A stretch of DNA of 64,000 nt from Anastatus disparis (taxonomy: Eukaryota > Arthropoda > Insecta > Hymenoptera > Eupelmidae): assembly GCA_017163975.1 (NCBI GenBank), contig JAFFSR010000221.1, positions 6,138,001-6,202,000 on the forward strand, given 5' to 3'. Positions 48,010-60,284 of this stretch are shown here, one piece after another (the stretch's first letter is position 1; each line of letters begins with the position of its first letter). Both the position numbers and the translations under genes were made by a program. Below the pieces are notes generated by a model. It had not been told where the DNA came from. It saw nothing but the letters and a program-made list of their open reading frames with translations, and made no database searches.

Positions 48010-48420
48010 GCTTAGGTTGGCTTTTGTTGAGATGAATTAAAGGATAAATGGACATATGGATAGGGTTGATGACTCGATGTGTAAATAAATTAATAGCCAG
48101 ATTGATTAACCTTTGAATCGATGAATCTATAAGCTGATAACTCAATATGTTCCTCAACTTCTGTAACTCAAATATGGATAGATTAGTATGTTGATGCGCC
48201 AATAGATTGATTCATAAATACATTATTGCATCAACCCCTCGACCCATCAATCCATCGATCCATTAATACGTCCGTCCATCTACTTATTGATTCATTTGTC
48301 CATTAATCTAACTCTACCCATCAGTTTACCCAACTACTCATCAGTTTGTCATCGACTCAACTATCGATTCATCCTATTGTCCAATCACCCAATTATTAAT
48401 TTCTTTATTTACATATTTTT
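48010..48420. repeat. Degenerate GATx / ATCx repeat region with opposite-strand halves
   Basis: From about 48030 to 48210 the + strand is full of GAT-type words (GGATAAATGGACATATGGAT, GATGAATC, TTGATG). From about 48230 to 48390 it is full of the complementary type (CATCAATCCATCGATCCATT, CCATCTAC, GATTCATCC). The two halves therefore form a loose inverted repeat of tetranucleotide-like satellite. Too degenerate for exact units. Confidence 0.45.
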
Positions 48421-49806
48421 TGTTGTGGATCAGACTTTATATCGGTCTCTATCTTCAGGCGTGACGTTGACGAGCATATAATGACAGTATAACTTCACAT
48501 CATACTTTAGTATGTTGAGATACATTATTAAATACTTTTAAAAGAAATTTGTTTTATTAAATGATATATTATCTTAAAAAAGAATAAGAAACGTCTATGA
48601 AAAAATACGAACGCAAGCATTATTAAACTACTTATAAAAACGCTCAAAAAAGAGTCAATTTTATTCTAGACTTGAATAGAAATATGTAACCAAAAATAAC
48701 AAGAATACTTTTTTCCATTTTAAAAAAATTTCACTTACTGTAAGAAATCAAATTTAGATTATAAAGAAATTATTATGATTTAAGTATTAGTTTTTGATTT
48801 ATAAGCTTTATTATGGAGACTTATTTTTCCATGCTTAAAAAATATTTAACGTTTTTTTGATGTTTTAAAAATCAATAATTTTTATGTATCATCACATTTA
48901 AACGTACATAATAGAATCATTGTTAGCTATGACAAATTATATTGTGATCTTAGCTACGCATGATTTAAAATTTCCCGTCATTAAATTTCTTGTAAAAATT
49001 ACTATTAATTGAAAGAAAAATAATTTAGAAAAATTATTATTATAAATTTTGTCGTATTCCAATAAATTTAAAAATTATAATTTATAATTCAAAATTTAAG
49101 CATTACTTTTAAGCCATAAAATCTAAAAGAAATATTTTTATGGTAATTCAGAAACTTTTTCACTCTGGGTGCAAGTTATATATACCCGGCATTTCGAATT
49201 TCGCAATTTCAAATCTCTGACCTCATATATGAAACTGCGGACGTGAAAATTGCCAAAAACCAATGTTCTCGCGTAAATCGTGCGTGACGGTAAAACGCAC
49301 ATTTCAAAAGTCAAATTACTCAGCGCTTAAGGCCACTGGGACGTAAAAGTATAATTGAAATTTTTCAGCATACCAATGAGTAAATATATCGATGGTTAAA
49401 TAAAAATAAAGACGACAATATTGTGATTAAATGACACTGAAATTTTCATGCAAAGCGCACTTTATATTGTATCGTTGAAATAGAAAATATTCAATATATT
49501 GCATTTTACGAGACGCTCGTAGCGTTATGCATAGTCGTAAAGCCGAAAAATAGCCCTGTTTACATGTTCTCTCTTCCCTTACTTTTTCCAAGTTAATGTG
49601 CTTGTAGTGAATTTTGAAGAGAAAGAGGGAGAGAGATCGTGACACTTTTACGGTTCTCGAGCTTTTCAATCGTTGCGACGTAAAACAAGCCTCGATTAAC
49701 GTCGGCTAGCAGGAAAATTTATAATCTCGGGAGAAAATCTGAAAATCTTTGGTGGCGTAACGATGCCATGCGTTAAATTTGCGAATTCATGCGGAAGTAT
49801 CAAAAG
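48421..49806. other. AT-rich intergenic DNA, no gene seen
   Basis: Ordinary AT-rich sequence, with a less AT-rich section at about 49160-49350 and from 49500 onward. No feature supported. Confidence 0.5.
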
Positions 49807-50013
49807 AGAAAGAGAGAAAGCGAGAGAAAAGTTCAAAGAGAGAGAGAGAGAAAGATAGATTCCGAAAGCACAGATGCGAGAAAACGCTCTCGCGGAAAAT
49901 GACCTCCAGCCGAATTTCATGAGACGTTGTTGATTTACGGCGCCACGTGCGGCATTTTCCTGTGGCCCAGAGTAGTAGTAACTGGCAAAAAGAGAGAGAG
50001 AGAGAGAGAGAGA
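49807..50013. repeat. Cluster of GA microsatellites
   Basis: GA-rich runs at about 49807-49855 (interrupted) and 49991-50013 (uninterrupted) flank about 130 bases of CpG-containing unique sequence. Minus-strand open frames here consist largely of SLSLSL translated from the repeats. Confidence 0.8.
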
Positions 50014-50940
50014 TGGACTATTTTCCCAGAGAAAATTGGAGCAGTGGTGCACAAATGTTCGATTAATGTGCTTTGCGCTTGTTTTTATAAGGAAAAAAAA
50101 ATTATCCTTTTCAGCTAGTTTAACGTACGTTCAAGTTCTTTTATTTGTATCTGTAAATAATGTTAAAACGTATTTATAAATTTTTCGTTGCAACCCTGAA
50201 ATAATTGCTTGACATGGACTTTCGGTTAAAGATTAAAGGTTTCGAATTTTAAAATTTACGATTTAATAATTCATTTTATGATGTGATCTTTTCCAAACTA
50301 ATGATTTTGGTGATTTACGACTTTAATCCAGTTTATAACCAACTTATCATATTTTTTAAGGTAAAATTGAAGTAGACCTGATATGATTTTTTTCGAAAGA
50401 TGAATGCTTGCCCATTGCAAAAAATTGACTTTTGTTTTAAAATGTAAAAAATGCTCTCAAATAACCTTCATCATAAGGGTTTGTGGTTTAGTTGATCAAA
50501 AATTAAATATTTCAAGGAGTTTTTTCTTCTCTTACAAAGATGAGTAATATAAAGACTAATTTATTTAATTTTTAAGAATTTCAATTGCTCAAAATGAAAA
50601 ATACGAGAGTTTTATTTATGATCACAATATATTTCAATTCTATAATATTTATTCAAAGAATAGTCTACGATTATTATTGAATTTTTTTTTAAATTCCTAA
50701 GACATTCCAACTTTATCTTTTAATTTGATCTAAAGTAAAGAATAACATTAAATTTTTGTTTAAAAGAGGTATGAAATAATTTTTAATATGTACGCTGAAA
50801 ACTAAAAAAATTGACGCATTTAGCGACTATTATTATATTAGGCACATTCAAGAGTCAGCACTGACTTAAGAACAGAGAAAAAAATTACAGCTAGACAATA
50901 ATATTAGCAACACAAGTGTAAATTTAATAATAATATTTCA
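50014..50940. other. AT-rich intergenic DNA, no gene seen
   Basis: No open frame or structure of note. Confidence 0.55.
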
Positions 50941-51113
50941 GTTATCATTGCAATGCTAATCAGCAACGGAGATCGTTTCAGTGTGTTTGTGAACAAAGCA
51001 TATATATCGTTAACAGTGATGCTTGTATCAATCGGCCGCCGAGAGCGGGATTCGAACTCGGATCCTCGAGATCATGAATCCAGCGCTCTACCGACTGAGC
51101 TACTGACGACCTC
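50941..51113 (-). mobile_element. tRNA-derived SINE, copy 8, truncated at its 3' tail
   Basis: Minus strand. The head is intact, with A box TGGCTCAGTCGG carrying one change (TAGCTCAGTCGG) and an exact B box. The last 20 or so bases seen in other copies, including GACGTTAAAT and the A-tail, are missing. The anticodon position reads CAT. Confidence 0.84.
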
Positions 51114-52149
51114 TAACTGGCTCAACTTATCTGATTGTACATTCCGAATCTCATTGCTTCTGATATTTTCTATAAGTAAGTTAATTTATTCGATAGGAGT
51201 GATAACGCTGAGAAGTTTAAGCGGTTAAAAAAAATAAAATTCTGTCGTCATAGATCGCTTGATATAAATTCGGTCATATGCAAAGAGAAATTTGAAATGA
51301 CGATGATGATAATTATTTATAATAATTTTTCTAACAGTTAGAACATAAAATATAATATCAAATAGATAATTTTTATCACTGAATTTTTAATGTCACTTTA
51401 GCCAATTAAACTATTCCAAAGAATAATAAAAAAATATGAAAAAATACATAAAACGTGAAAAAATAAAATTTATTTACATTTATTTTCAAACCTAAAATTT
51501 GTTTATATAAATAATGTAGTATTTATTTTAAGCTAATATTATAGTATAAATTTTATAGTATCTATTATGAGGATAATTTCAGGAAAAAAATATTTATATC
51601 TCTTGGTTGAAAATGATTTATTACATTTATACATTTTCCTCATCTAAATAAATCGAAAAAGAGGATATTTGTATAAAAAAAATCGTAAATTTAAAGTTAA
51701 TAAACAACTGAAAAAATTTTATATCGAATTTTTATTATTAAAACTGCTATTATCGCGAATATTAAAATTCAAATAAAAGTTTTTCCAAATGTTTATATTT
51801 AAAAAGCTATTGTGTCGACTGAACCCACACCAAGTTTGAAAAAATATAAAAATAATTTCTCGATTCAGCATTATCAATTACACCATCGAAACAATCAAAA
51901 CTCCGAAATAAGTTCGAAAACATAGTTATCCATGTTTTTGTTTTCATCCGTATTTATAGACATATATTTTAATATTATTTATCGCTACGAAATCATTTAT
52001 AAACGTCAGAAATAGAAGGATATATAAAAATGCAGAAAGCTGCAGAGTCAGTACTAGAATCGATAAACGAAATAGCAAAACTGAAATCTATATATGTATA
52101 TCTATATATATATTCCCCCTGGAGAATGAAGCTTTTGATTCCATAATTC
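51114..52149. other. AT-rich intergenic DNA, no gene seen
   Basis: Low-complexity A/T sequence; a TATATATA string at about 52100. Nothing supported. Confidence 0.55.
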
Positions 52150-52310
52150 ACTATGTATGTAGGCGTAGGCGTCAAGAGTATAGGGCTCGGGTGTATAAGT
52201 CCTAGTAACTGGGCAATGGCTCGGACATCAAACTTTCAACTTTACGTTGAAGTTGGTGTTATAGGTAGTTGCGCACTGTGCAACTAAACCATTTGACTCG
52301 GCGTATTATG
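52150..52310 (-). mobile_element. Possible second tRNA-like SINE family (single copy)
   Basis: On the minus strand an A-box-like TGGTTTAGTTGC begins at about 52293. Its arm AGTTGC/GCAACT forms a perfect 6-bp stem (52267-52285 on the + strand). A second stem CAACT/AGTTG follows, then a B-box-like AGTTTGATGTCCGAG. The spacing between boxes (about 58 nt) is longer than in a normal tRNA, so it could be a decayed SINE head or a tRNA pseudogene. It is clearly less AT-rich than its surroundings. Confidence 0.3.
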
Positions 52311-53329
52311 AGAAAAGCTGGGTCAAAATTTTGACATACATTGAATTATTACTCAGAAAATAAACTATTCAATTTTATGTATACGTACGAATAATTGCTG
52401 AGCTTCTATTCATTTTTTAGACCCTCGGTGTTAACAGTTTTAGATAAAGATTTTGTTTTTTTAAAGAAAAATACAAATCTAAATATTTTCTAATATTTAT
52501 ATTTTTGTTAATAATACGATATTTATTGTGTTTGCTTATATCCTTAATGTTGATGTTTATCTGTACAATATTGAAACAAAATATTTATTCTCTGTGGAAT
52601 CGTTAATATTTAATGAGCTTAAATTAGAATATCAGAATACATAAATAAAAAATTTTTCAAGAGTCATTTCCCAGCGTATTGGCATTTATATAATCTTATT
52701 AATCTATGCATAATACTTTTTGAGAAAATAAATAAAGGAAGTCCCAGGCCAGCTGCCAACTTTGGCTATCTGTTTGCATGAGTACTGCTAGATTGAAAAA
52801 AATAAATTATTAATGATGCGCTTATTTTTTTGTTAAATCTTTCAAGGATAACAATGAAATTCTACTAATATAAATTAATAATACATAAAATAACTTTTCA
52901 ATCACTTTTAATTACATTATCCACTTATTATGTTAAATTTAAAAAAGGCAAATAAAATTCACTTATAAACATCAATAATAAATTTAAAAAATTAAATATT
53001 CATTATATAGATCGAAAGATCGCGTTACGAAACTACTTAAAAATTTAACGAGCATATAACAAACGTGCATAATTAATCAAGAACATTCGTCGAAAGCATT
53101 CTAAAAGATAACAAGAATTTTTCGTGAGTTTAAAAAGAAAGAAAAGAAAAAAAGATAAGCGAGTACTCTAAATGTCTAATAAACTAAGACACTAAAGTAC
53201 GTTATAAAATTTCTTTAACGATCGAGCATGTAAATCGTAACAATAACATTCCGAAACATAATGTCCACAAGAGGCACGACAGCCCCTGTCATCTTTTCTC
53301 CGACTGCTTTCTTGCGTCACAGTTGTTCT
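52311..53329. other. AT-rich intergenic DNA, no gene seen
   Basis: Ordinary AT-rich sequence, becoming less so after 53220. Confidence 0.55.
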
Positions 53330-53960
53330 AATACAAGAGCAGCATAATGTTACAGAGAGAAGAAAAGACACACATTCGAGAACTTAAGAAAAAGAAAGAA
53401 AAGAAAGAAGAAAACGAATAAAAGAAGAGAATAAGTAAGCTTCAAGAGTGAAAGAGAGAGAGAGAGAGAGAGCGAAAAGAAAGAAGGTTTCGCTCCATTA
53501 CGCCCTGGTAAATTCCGCGACGCGTATAATCGCACGACCTCGGTAAAATTTATCTTGCGAAACGCGAAGCAAGGCCGACGACAATAAGTCTCGCGTTTCG
53601 CTTTGGACGATGATAACAACATAGCCCCAGAAGAAAAAAAAATGAGAAAAAGAGAGAGACCAGAAGAAAAGAAAGAAAGAAAAAATAAAGAAACGAGAGA
53701 AAAGTATTGCGACCCTTTACGCGCGTCACGGAATGGAACGAGGTGAACGGCTCGCATTATCTTAACGGCTCTCTCTCTTTCTCTCTGCTTGCTGTTTCTC
53801 CTTGCGCGTATGGTGCACCGCTAGACAACTCTTTTCTGTTTTTCTTCGTCTTTTCTTCTTCTTTTTTTTCCAACTCTTTTTTTTCTCTCCTTTCTCCGTC
53901 TTTTATTTATTCGATTTCGCTACGAGTCGTTGAGGTACAGCTTTATACACGTACCCTCAC
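53330..53960. repeat. Purine-to-pyrimidine strand switch around a CpG-rich centre
   Basis: From about 53350 to 53705 the + strand is almost all A/G, including a (GA)n run at 53452-53472 and interrupted by a CpG-rich block at 53490-53600. After about 55 bases of CpG-containing unique sequence (53706-53760) it turns pyrimidine-rich until about 53900. Open frames on both strands here are S/L/F or K/R/E runs and are not believed. Confidence 0.5.
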
Positions 53961-55139
53961 GGTATAAAAGAAAAGATGTATACGTGCATGCGCGTTATGT
54001 CTGTGTAATATACTTCGAAGGGCTCGTTTTCTTTTACGTTGTATACACGATGAAAAGTGCTTTTATATTATGCACACACAAATAAGAGTATATGCATATA
54101 TTTTTTTCCTCTTCTTTTTTAAAACACATATATACTCGCGCGTATATTCTCGCATTACTTTATATACTGGCATTACGTACCGCTGGAAGTGTGATTACGT
54201 GTAATATTTACACTTATACAGGTCACGTATACCTAGTCTCGGAAGATATTTCTTCGTAAAGTCATCGCGGCTGCGAGCTGCTGCTCATATTTATGTTAAT
54301 CTTTTTTTCATAATCGATATATGTATTTAGCTCGATCGACTTGTGCGCGGAAGAAAAAGTTAATTTTTTTTTTTTCATTCTATTTGCCTTTGTTCTTTGT
54401 AATAACGTATTGATTTACCGTAAGAAGCTGCATTGTAAAGATGCAGTAAAGTGCAGGTTTAAAAATTTATATATTTTTCGAGAAATAAAAAGCTTTGAAT
54501 CTTTGAATAGTTATAAAAAGTTCATTCCTTTAATTGAATTACCATGTTGAAAATATTTCTTTTTTATATTCAATAAAATTGTAATATTATACCTTTTTTA
54601 TTCAAAAAATAAATTAACCGTATGAAAAATTCTACTACTTCTCTGATTTATTTAGTTGAAAACATTAATCTGAACAAATTCTTAAGATAATTTAATTTTC
54701 GTCACATAAACAAATAAACATTTCTATAATATTTTCCTGTTGAAATTTTCAGTAGGATATAATATTGAATGATTCGGGCGTTTCATATTCATTAGAATAA
54801 CGCCCCCCTGTAATGTATCTTCAAAGCAAATCTATTAATCATAATACTCATCCTTATACGAGCTAAACGTTAAAATAAATCATGTCCATCGAGCTTTTTC
54901 TAACGAACAATCCCACACGATTATACAACGTCTTAATTCTCTCTGCATATCCTATATGAGCCAATAAGCCTATTGTGAGAATGAAAAAAACGCTTATTAT
55001 TCTGGTATAAGCTTCGCTTTGAGAGTGGCGCGGGTTTGAAAAAGATAACGCAAGTGTTGCTGACTAAACGTAAAGGGTGCAGAAAATATAAAGGGACGCG
55101 AAATCGCTTTGATTATGTGAGAGTGTGTGCAGGCGTTGA
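53961..55139. other. Intergenic DNA, no gene recognised
   Basis: The first 400 bases are rich in alternating TATA/CGCG-type words (for example ATATACTCGCGCGTATATTC near 54130). The remainder is AT-rich. An open frame at 54341-54550 has no family resemblance. Confidence 0.5.
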
Positions 55140-55790
55140 AAAAAAAAAGGAAAATAAAACAGGGGGGGTTGCGATCATTGAAACCGTAGGAAAAAAAGAG
55201 AGACAATAGTGATCCTCAGTTTGCATTTAATTATTTCGTTTGTGGTCGATAAAAGAAAATAAAAAGGATAAACTCAATGTTGCCATTGTCTGTTCCTTTT
55301 TTTTTGGATTTAAGAAAAATGGTCAGTGGTATGCTGTAGAAAGCATAAGAAGTCATTGAGAAAATAAAAAAAAAGGGAAAATGAGGAGATGGAGAAGTAC
55401 ATGAAAAAAGAAATAGAGGAACGAAGGATCAGAAAGGAAGGAATGAAAAGAAGATAACGCTCGGCGAGCGATGGATAAAAAGAAGTTGGCGCGGGAATCG
55501 GCAAACCAAGAAAGAGTAAGGGGGCCATGTTAAAAAAAAAGAATAAGAAGAAGAAGTAAAAAAAAAAAGAAAAAGAGGCAAGGGTATAAAGAAAGCCTGT
55601 AGAGAAGAACCACGTAAGATAGGTTTGCAAACGGAAGGATGGGGTATGTAGGTCAACTCGTACAGACTGCTGCTATAAATTGCCGTTAATCGAACGAATT
55701 ACAGGGATTTTCCTATAGGTGCATTTCTTCCTCTTTCTTTCTTCTTCTTTTTTTTTTTGGTTTCTCTCTGAAATCGTTTGGACCCCTATT
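55140..55790. repeat. Second purine-to-pyrimidine strand switch
   Basis: Purine-rich + strand from about 55140 to 55640, then about 70 bases of unique sequence, then pyrimidine-rich from about 55720 to 55770. The arrangement is the same as at 53330-53960. Minus-strand frames of F/L/S runs are artefacts of composition. Confidence 0.45.
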
Positions 55791-58700
55791 CTAGTACAAG
55801 CAAGACATACGAGTTCGTTAGCCTGGTCCAAGGGACTTTATACTAGGTGCACCTTTGTAACGATCAGTTTTAAACGCGTGCTTCGACTGGTAACTAATAC
55901 ATTTCATGTTATACTTTTCTTTTTAACACTCCGCAATTAATCATGTTAACAATGAAATATTAATTAATTATTTTAAATTTACATATTACGTAATGAATTT
56001 TATTCAATCATTTATTTTCAGTATTAAAATAATCTAAATAATTAAAATTAAATTTATAAATTTATTAATGTTTACAAACATTTTTTTTATAAAGGAAACA
56101 ATTATAATTAATAATTTAATGAACTTTTAAAACTTACAATAAAAAAAAAACATATTTTTATGTGTTTCAATTTATTTTAAAATTAATGAAATCGATTAAT
56201 AATGTACTTTTATAGAACTGCAATATGAAAAATAAATGGCATTTTAAAACTGAATATGATTGGCTTACCAAACGAACCTTTTAAATTAAATCTTGTAAAT
56301 ATTTTTCATTTATTCCTGTTTTTACTGGTTTTAGAAATACATTGATAAATCACAAAACTCAATCCCGTGAAGCCCCGGTCACTCTATTTTTCCTAGTTTC
56401 AATAAAAACGAACGAACAATTTTAGTGCGAATGTTTTGCTATCGATTTATTTCCAGCGTTGTAAACACTAGGAATTTTTCTACATAGCTTAACGAATAAA
56501 ACTTGGGATATTTATTTGAAAATTTTTATTACGCATCAAATTAAAATCTTAGGAACATTTTATTTTGCGAATGAAAATTCCATTAAAATAAAGGCACGAA
56601 AATTGAAAACAAAAAGCATACGCTTTCTTTTTTACACACGATCTTCGTAAAAAAATTTTCTAAAAACAAATTATTACTTTTGTTGACTATTTTGTCTGGA
56701 TTGCTCATTCGCGAAAAATAAATGTGATATATCGGTAAGGGAAGTTTAAATTGTCGACTCGTATTTCCGTGATATTGTTATTTTAATACGATACGCTTAT
56801 TTATGACATAAACGTATATATATATATTGTCGTTTGTGTATGCGCGTGTATGCGAATAGCACACGGTATCCATTAAACGATTGGTCTTGGCAATCGTCGA
56901 TAGCACAATAATGCTTTTAAAATGAAAATAACGAGTTCAGTATAGAAAGAGCGTGTAACATTTTTTCTATGTTTTTTTTTTATTCTTTTTATGGAGCCGC
57001 TATGTAGTTGCTCTTTTTTTTTGTGCCAAGCTCTCTGCTGCTGCTCCCCTTGTCGCCGCCTCTGCCAGCGTCGCTGCGTGAAAGCTTTTATTGCAGAAAA
57101 CGGTTGCGAGCTATTTTACAAGTGCAGATTGCAACTGAATTGAGCCAGTGGAAGTTTATATATATGTATATAGAAAAATACGTGTACGCAGCAGAAAAAG
57201 GTCTACGCACGTGTAACGACCTGTCATGCAGCTAACGTTAGGCCGTCACCTTTTTTTTTCCTTTCTTTTTTCAACTTTGCCCTTCCTTACCCCTTTGGTA
57301 TATACACACACATACACATCCCACCTTCGCTTGAAAGCTCTTCCTTTTTATGAGCAGCTATAGCAATCGTTAAACCGTCAGGTGCGTATAAGAGTGCTAT
57401 ATTCACCTCGTATAGGTTTTATAGGACTCTCAACTTGTGCCTGGGGGCGGAGAGGGAGTATGGGCGCGCTGCGATAACTACCGTATTCCCAGACTTAAAC
57501 TACTGCTATAACGTATAACCAATAGGAGGCATCTCTAACATTTGCATCAAGTCTAGAGACTATAAGGCGAGTTTAAAATTACGTATCAATCAGTGGGAGA
57601 GTTGCAAAAGTTTATCCATCGCTTTTCCGGATCTCATAAACAGAGACTTGCAAAACAAATGGATTAAATTTATATTGGAGTATTGGAAGAAAATTTATTG
57701 CTACAAATTTAATAAAACAAAAGTTAAATTGAGCTTTTGAACATAATGAATTATAGAGCTTTTGAATAAATTTAATTGTCATCGTTTAGTATAGTTTTAA
57801 ATGAAATTTTCATGAAAGTTCAAAAGAGTAATAATAGTTTTTTGTATTTTTTCAAAAGTTTAATTAAAATTTTCGAAATTGAATTTTTTCTACTATTATA
57901 ATATAATTCTTTCCGATGAAAATAGAATAAACAGCCTTCCTCCGCTGCACTTAACGACCAGTTTTTTAAAAAGCGATCATTCTTGCCAACTTAAAGAACT
58001 ACTACCTCCTACTTTTCCAAACACACACAGACACACACACACATATCTGAAATTCTCTCGAATGAATTTAATTATTACTTTAGACAATTTATCGGCCGCT
58101 TACGTTAACGCATCCCATTCTTCTCCTCTTCTCTCATAAATAATCTAAAGAAAAAAAGGTGTACCCATAATATAAACAATGCCTGAGAAATAAAACTTTT
58201 AAGATAATAAGTTTAACGCACATCTCTTAAATTCACTGAGGAGGAGGAAAAAATGAAAAGAAGAAAAAAAGAGAGGAGAGAGGTGAACTTTATTGCACAC
58301 GAATCCTCGAGACGTTTTAGCTGCTAATTTCAGTAGCAAGAACGACTAAAGCTCCAAATGGAAGTCGGCGCCTCTCTCTCTCTCTCAGGCCCTCTGCTTC
58401 GAAGAAATCCGTTGGAGTTTAAAACGTAAGTGTTTTGCAGTGCTCAATGTAGCTCCTAGAAAATTAAAGAGCTAAGAAACTGAGCACGCAAGCTCGCTAA
58501 ATGTATATACTAGTTTGTTTCTTCTATCCTTTACTTTTTTTTCTATTTCTCCTCTCTTTACTTTACTTTTTTTCTTCCGACTCGTAATCTTGTAAGTTGA
58601 AATTTAATTGCACGCTACTGCGGCGGCTGTACCTTGGAAAAACCCTTGAAAAGCCTTCTTTCCTCTTGTTTTTTTTTTCATGTCCTTTAAAAATGAGGGA

Positions 58701-59500
58701 AAAAAAAAGAAGAAAGCATTCTAGCTCATGTAGTCCGTGGTTCTTTCATAAAAGTTGCCTGCTTCTATCCTAGGTGACGTTTGCTATGGCAGTAAACTTT
58801 GTTACGTAACAAAATGCCCAGTATGCAATGTCATTCTTTAATCTTTTTTTTTCTCTTTTTCTTTACAGTATACTTACGTTTACCTTATTATTTTTTTTCA
58901 TCTCATAATGTAATTTTATTTATACTTCTTATAACTTTTTCGTTTTAAGTTTTTATTATATTTTTTTCATTTTTTTTTCTTTTTTCAAAAAAAGTTTAGA
59001 CTTTACTTTTAGCACTTTTATTAAGTAATAAGTAATCATGAGTGATTCAGTAAAATTCATTTAATAGTAAAAAAATTGGGATTGAAATTTTCAAATTTTT
59101 TGCAATTATAACAGTACATATTTCTATTTATTGTTTAGTTAAGTTCAAGTTATCTTTTTCATCTCTATCCGTCGCGTTTTCCTCATTGATTTTACCATTA
59201 CCATTTCTTTCGAACTTTATCATTTTCTTTATCTCTTTGTATCGCTAGCAATTTCTTTTCTTCGACTTCCTATCTGCGTCCCCCTCTACTACATCTTATT
59301 CTCTCCCTATTACTTTTCCTTCCCGCTCTCATTCTATTATTTCCACTCTCTATCACCTTCTTCCTACTTTATTTCTTTCTTCGATTTGCTCTCCTCCCTT
59401 TACTCTCGGTGTATGATCCAGCTAGCTAAATTTTAACTCTTTCTATCTTGCTTTCTTTTATTTCTTCCTTCTCGCTGCAACTCTTGTATATGTCTCCCAG
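55791..59500. other. Intergenic DNA with CpG-containing and CT-rich blocks, no gene recognised
   Basis: AT-rich to about 56.7 kb. Less AT-rich with CA/TG words at about 56800-57600, a CA run at about 58021-58044, a (CT)n run at 58372-58386, and pyrimidine-rich sequence through about 59120-59480. No coding region recognised. These blocks could be regulatory for a gene outside the window, which is only a guess. Confidence 0.45.
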
Positions 59501-59819
59501 GAGAGGTAACAGATTGTTCTGGTGTCAAGAGTGTCTTTCTGTGATTTCTCACATTGTTTAAATTGAAGCGAGACTAAAAAGAAAAGTTAAGGAATAGCAT
59601 GGGGGAAGGATGAAAACTATTTTGCAGCAGGAAAAAAAAGAAGAAGATTATTTAATTGAGGAGAACAACTGGGTGGATCGCACGATGAAAATCCGGCTGG
59701 GGATATAAGATAGAAACGAGAGAAAGATGTAGTAAGAGAATGAAAGAAATAATGAGCGAGAAGTGGCACTTTAGAAACGAGTTGAGAAATGCTCGGTAAC
59801 TTAATATTTATTTCATATA

Positions 59820-60098
59820 GTGCTTTCACAGTAGCGTGGATACAAGAGTAAATTGAAATTTTTTTTTTAATACACCAGTATCTTAAGGTTCTATGTAATA
59901 ATGCATTGGAAGTGTGAATGTTGTGCATGCGTGCAAAACCGAGCGTCGATGATGCACTCATGATTCACTACATGTATTATAATAGAAGACAAGATAAACT
60001 ACGCATGGGCTTAGGCCTTGGCTCGCGCCCTAGTGACCGGTTCATTCCCGGAAAATTTCGAAAAAAATTTTCCAATTTTCACGGGTATAAACCCGGAC
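59820..60098. repeat. Left terminal inverted repeat of the composite element
   Basis: Best matching part is 59820-59925: GTGCTTTCACAGTAGCGTGG, then a T-run, then CCAGTATCTTAAGGTTC and AATGCATTGGAAGTGTGAAT. All are mirrored in the right arm with few changes. The inner part (59926-60098) matches with more gaps. Confidence 0.8.
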
Positions 60099-60229
60099 AC
60101 GAAAACAATTAAAATTCTCCAAATAACTATTTTAAAAAGTTCACTGGGCACGAAACATAAAGCAACCATGCCTAGCAAAACTAAAGCCATTTAAATAGAC
60201 GAAAAATAAGAAAAAATGTCATCTGATAA

Positions 60230-60252
60230 TAAAAAAAAAAAAAAAAAAAAAA
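60230..60252. repeat. Poly(A) run
   Basis: An uninterrupted A-run of about 23 bases, about 35 bases before the minisatellite begins. Confidence 0.9.
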
Positions 60253-60284
60253 GAGTCAGTGCTCAGGAAACTGAGACGCATCGC

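Noticed and set aside
49696..50052. 118-codon minus-strand frame
   Set aside because: Dominated by SLSLSL from GA microsatellites; no domain.
53350..53757. 135-codon minus-strand frame
   Set aside because: Serine, leucine and phenylalanine repeats from purine-rich sequence on the + strand.
55310..55656. Overlapping minus-strand frames of 106 and 75 codons
   Set aside because: They are F/L/S runs produced by a purine-rich tract on the opposite strand.
59617..59961. 114-codon minus-strand frame as a host gene
   Set aside because: It straddles the left border of the composite element, so half comes from the inverted repeat and half from the flank.
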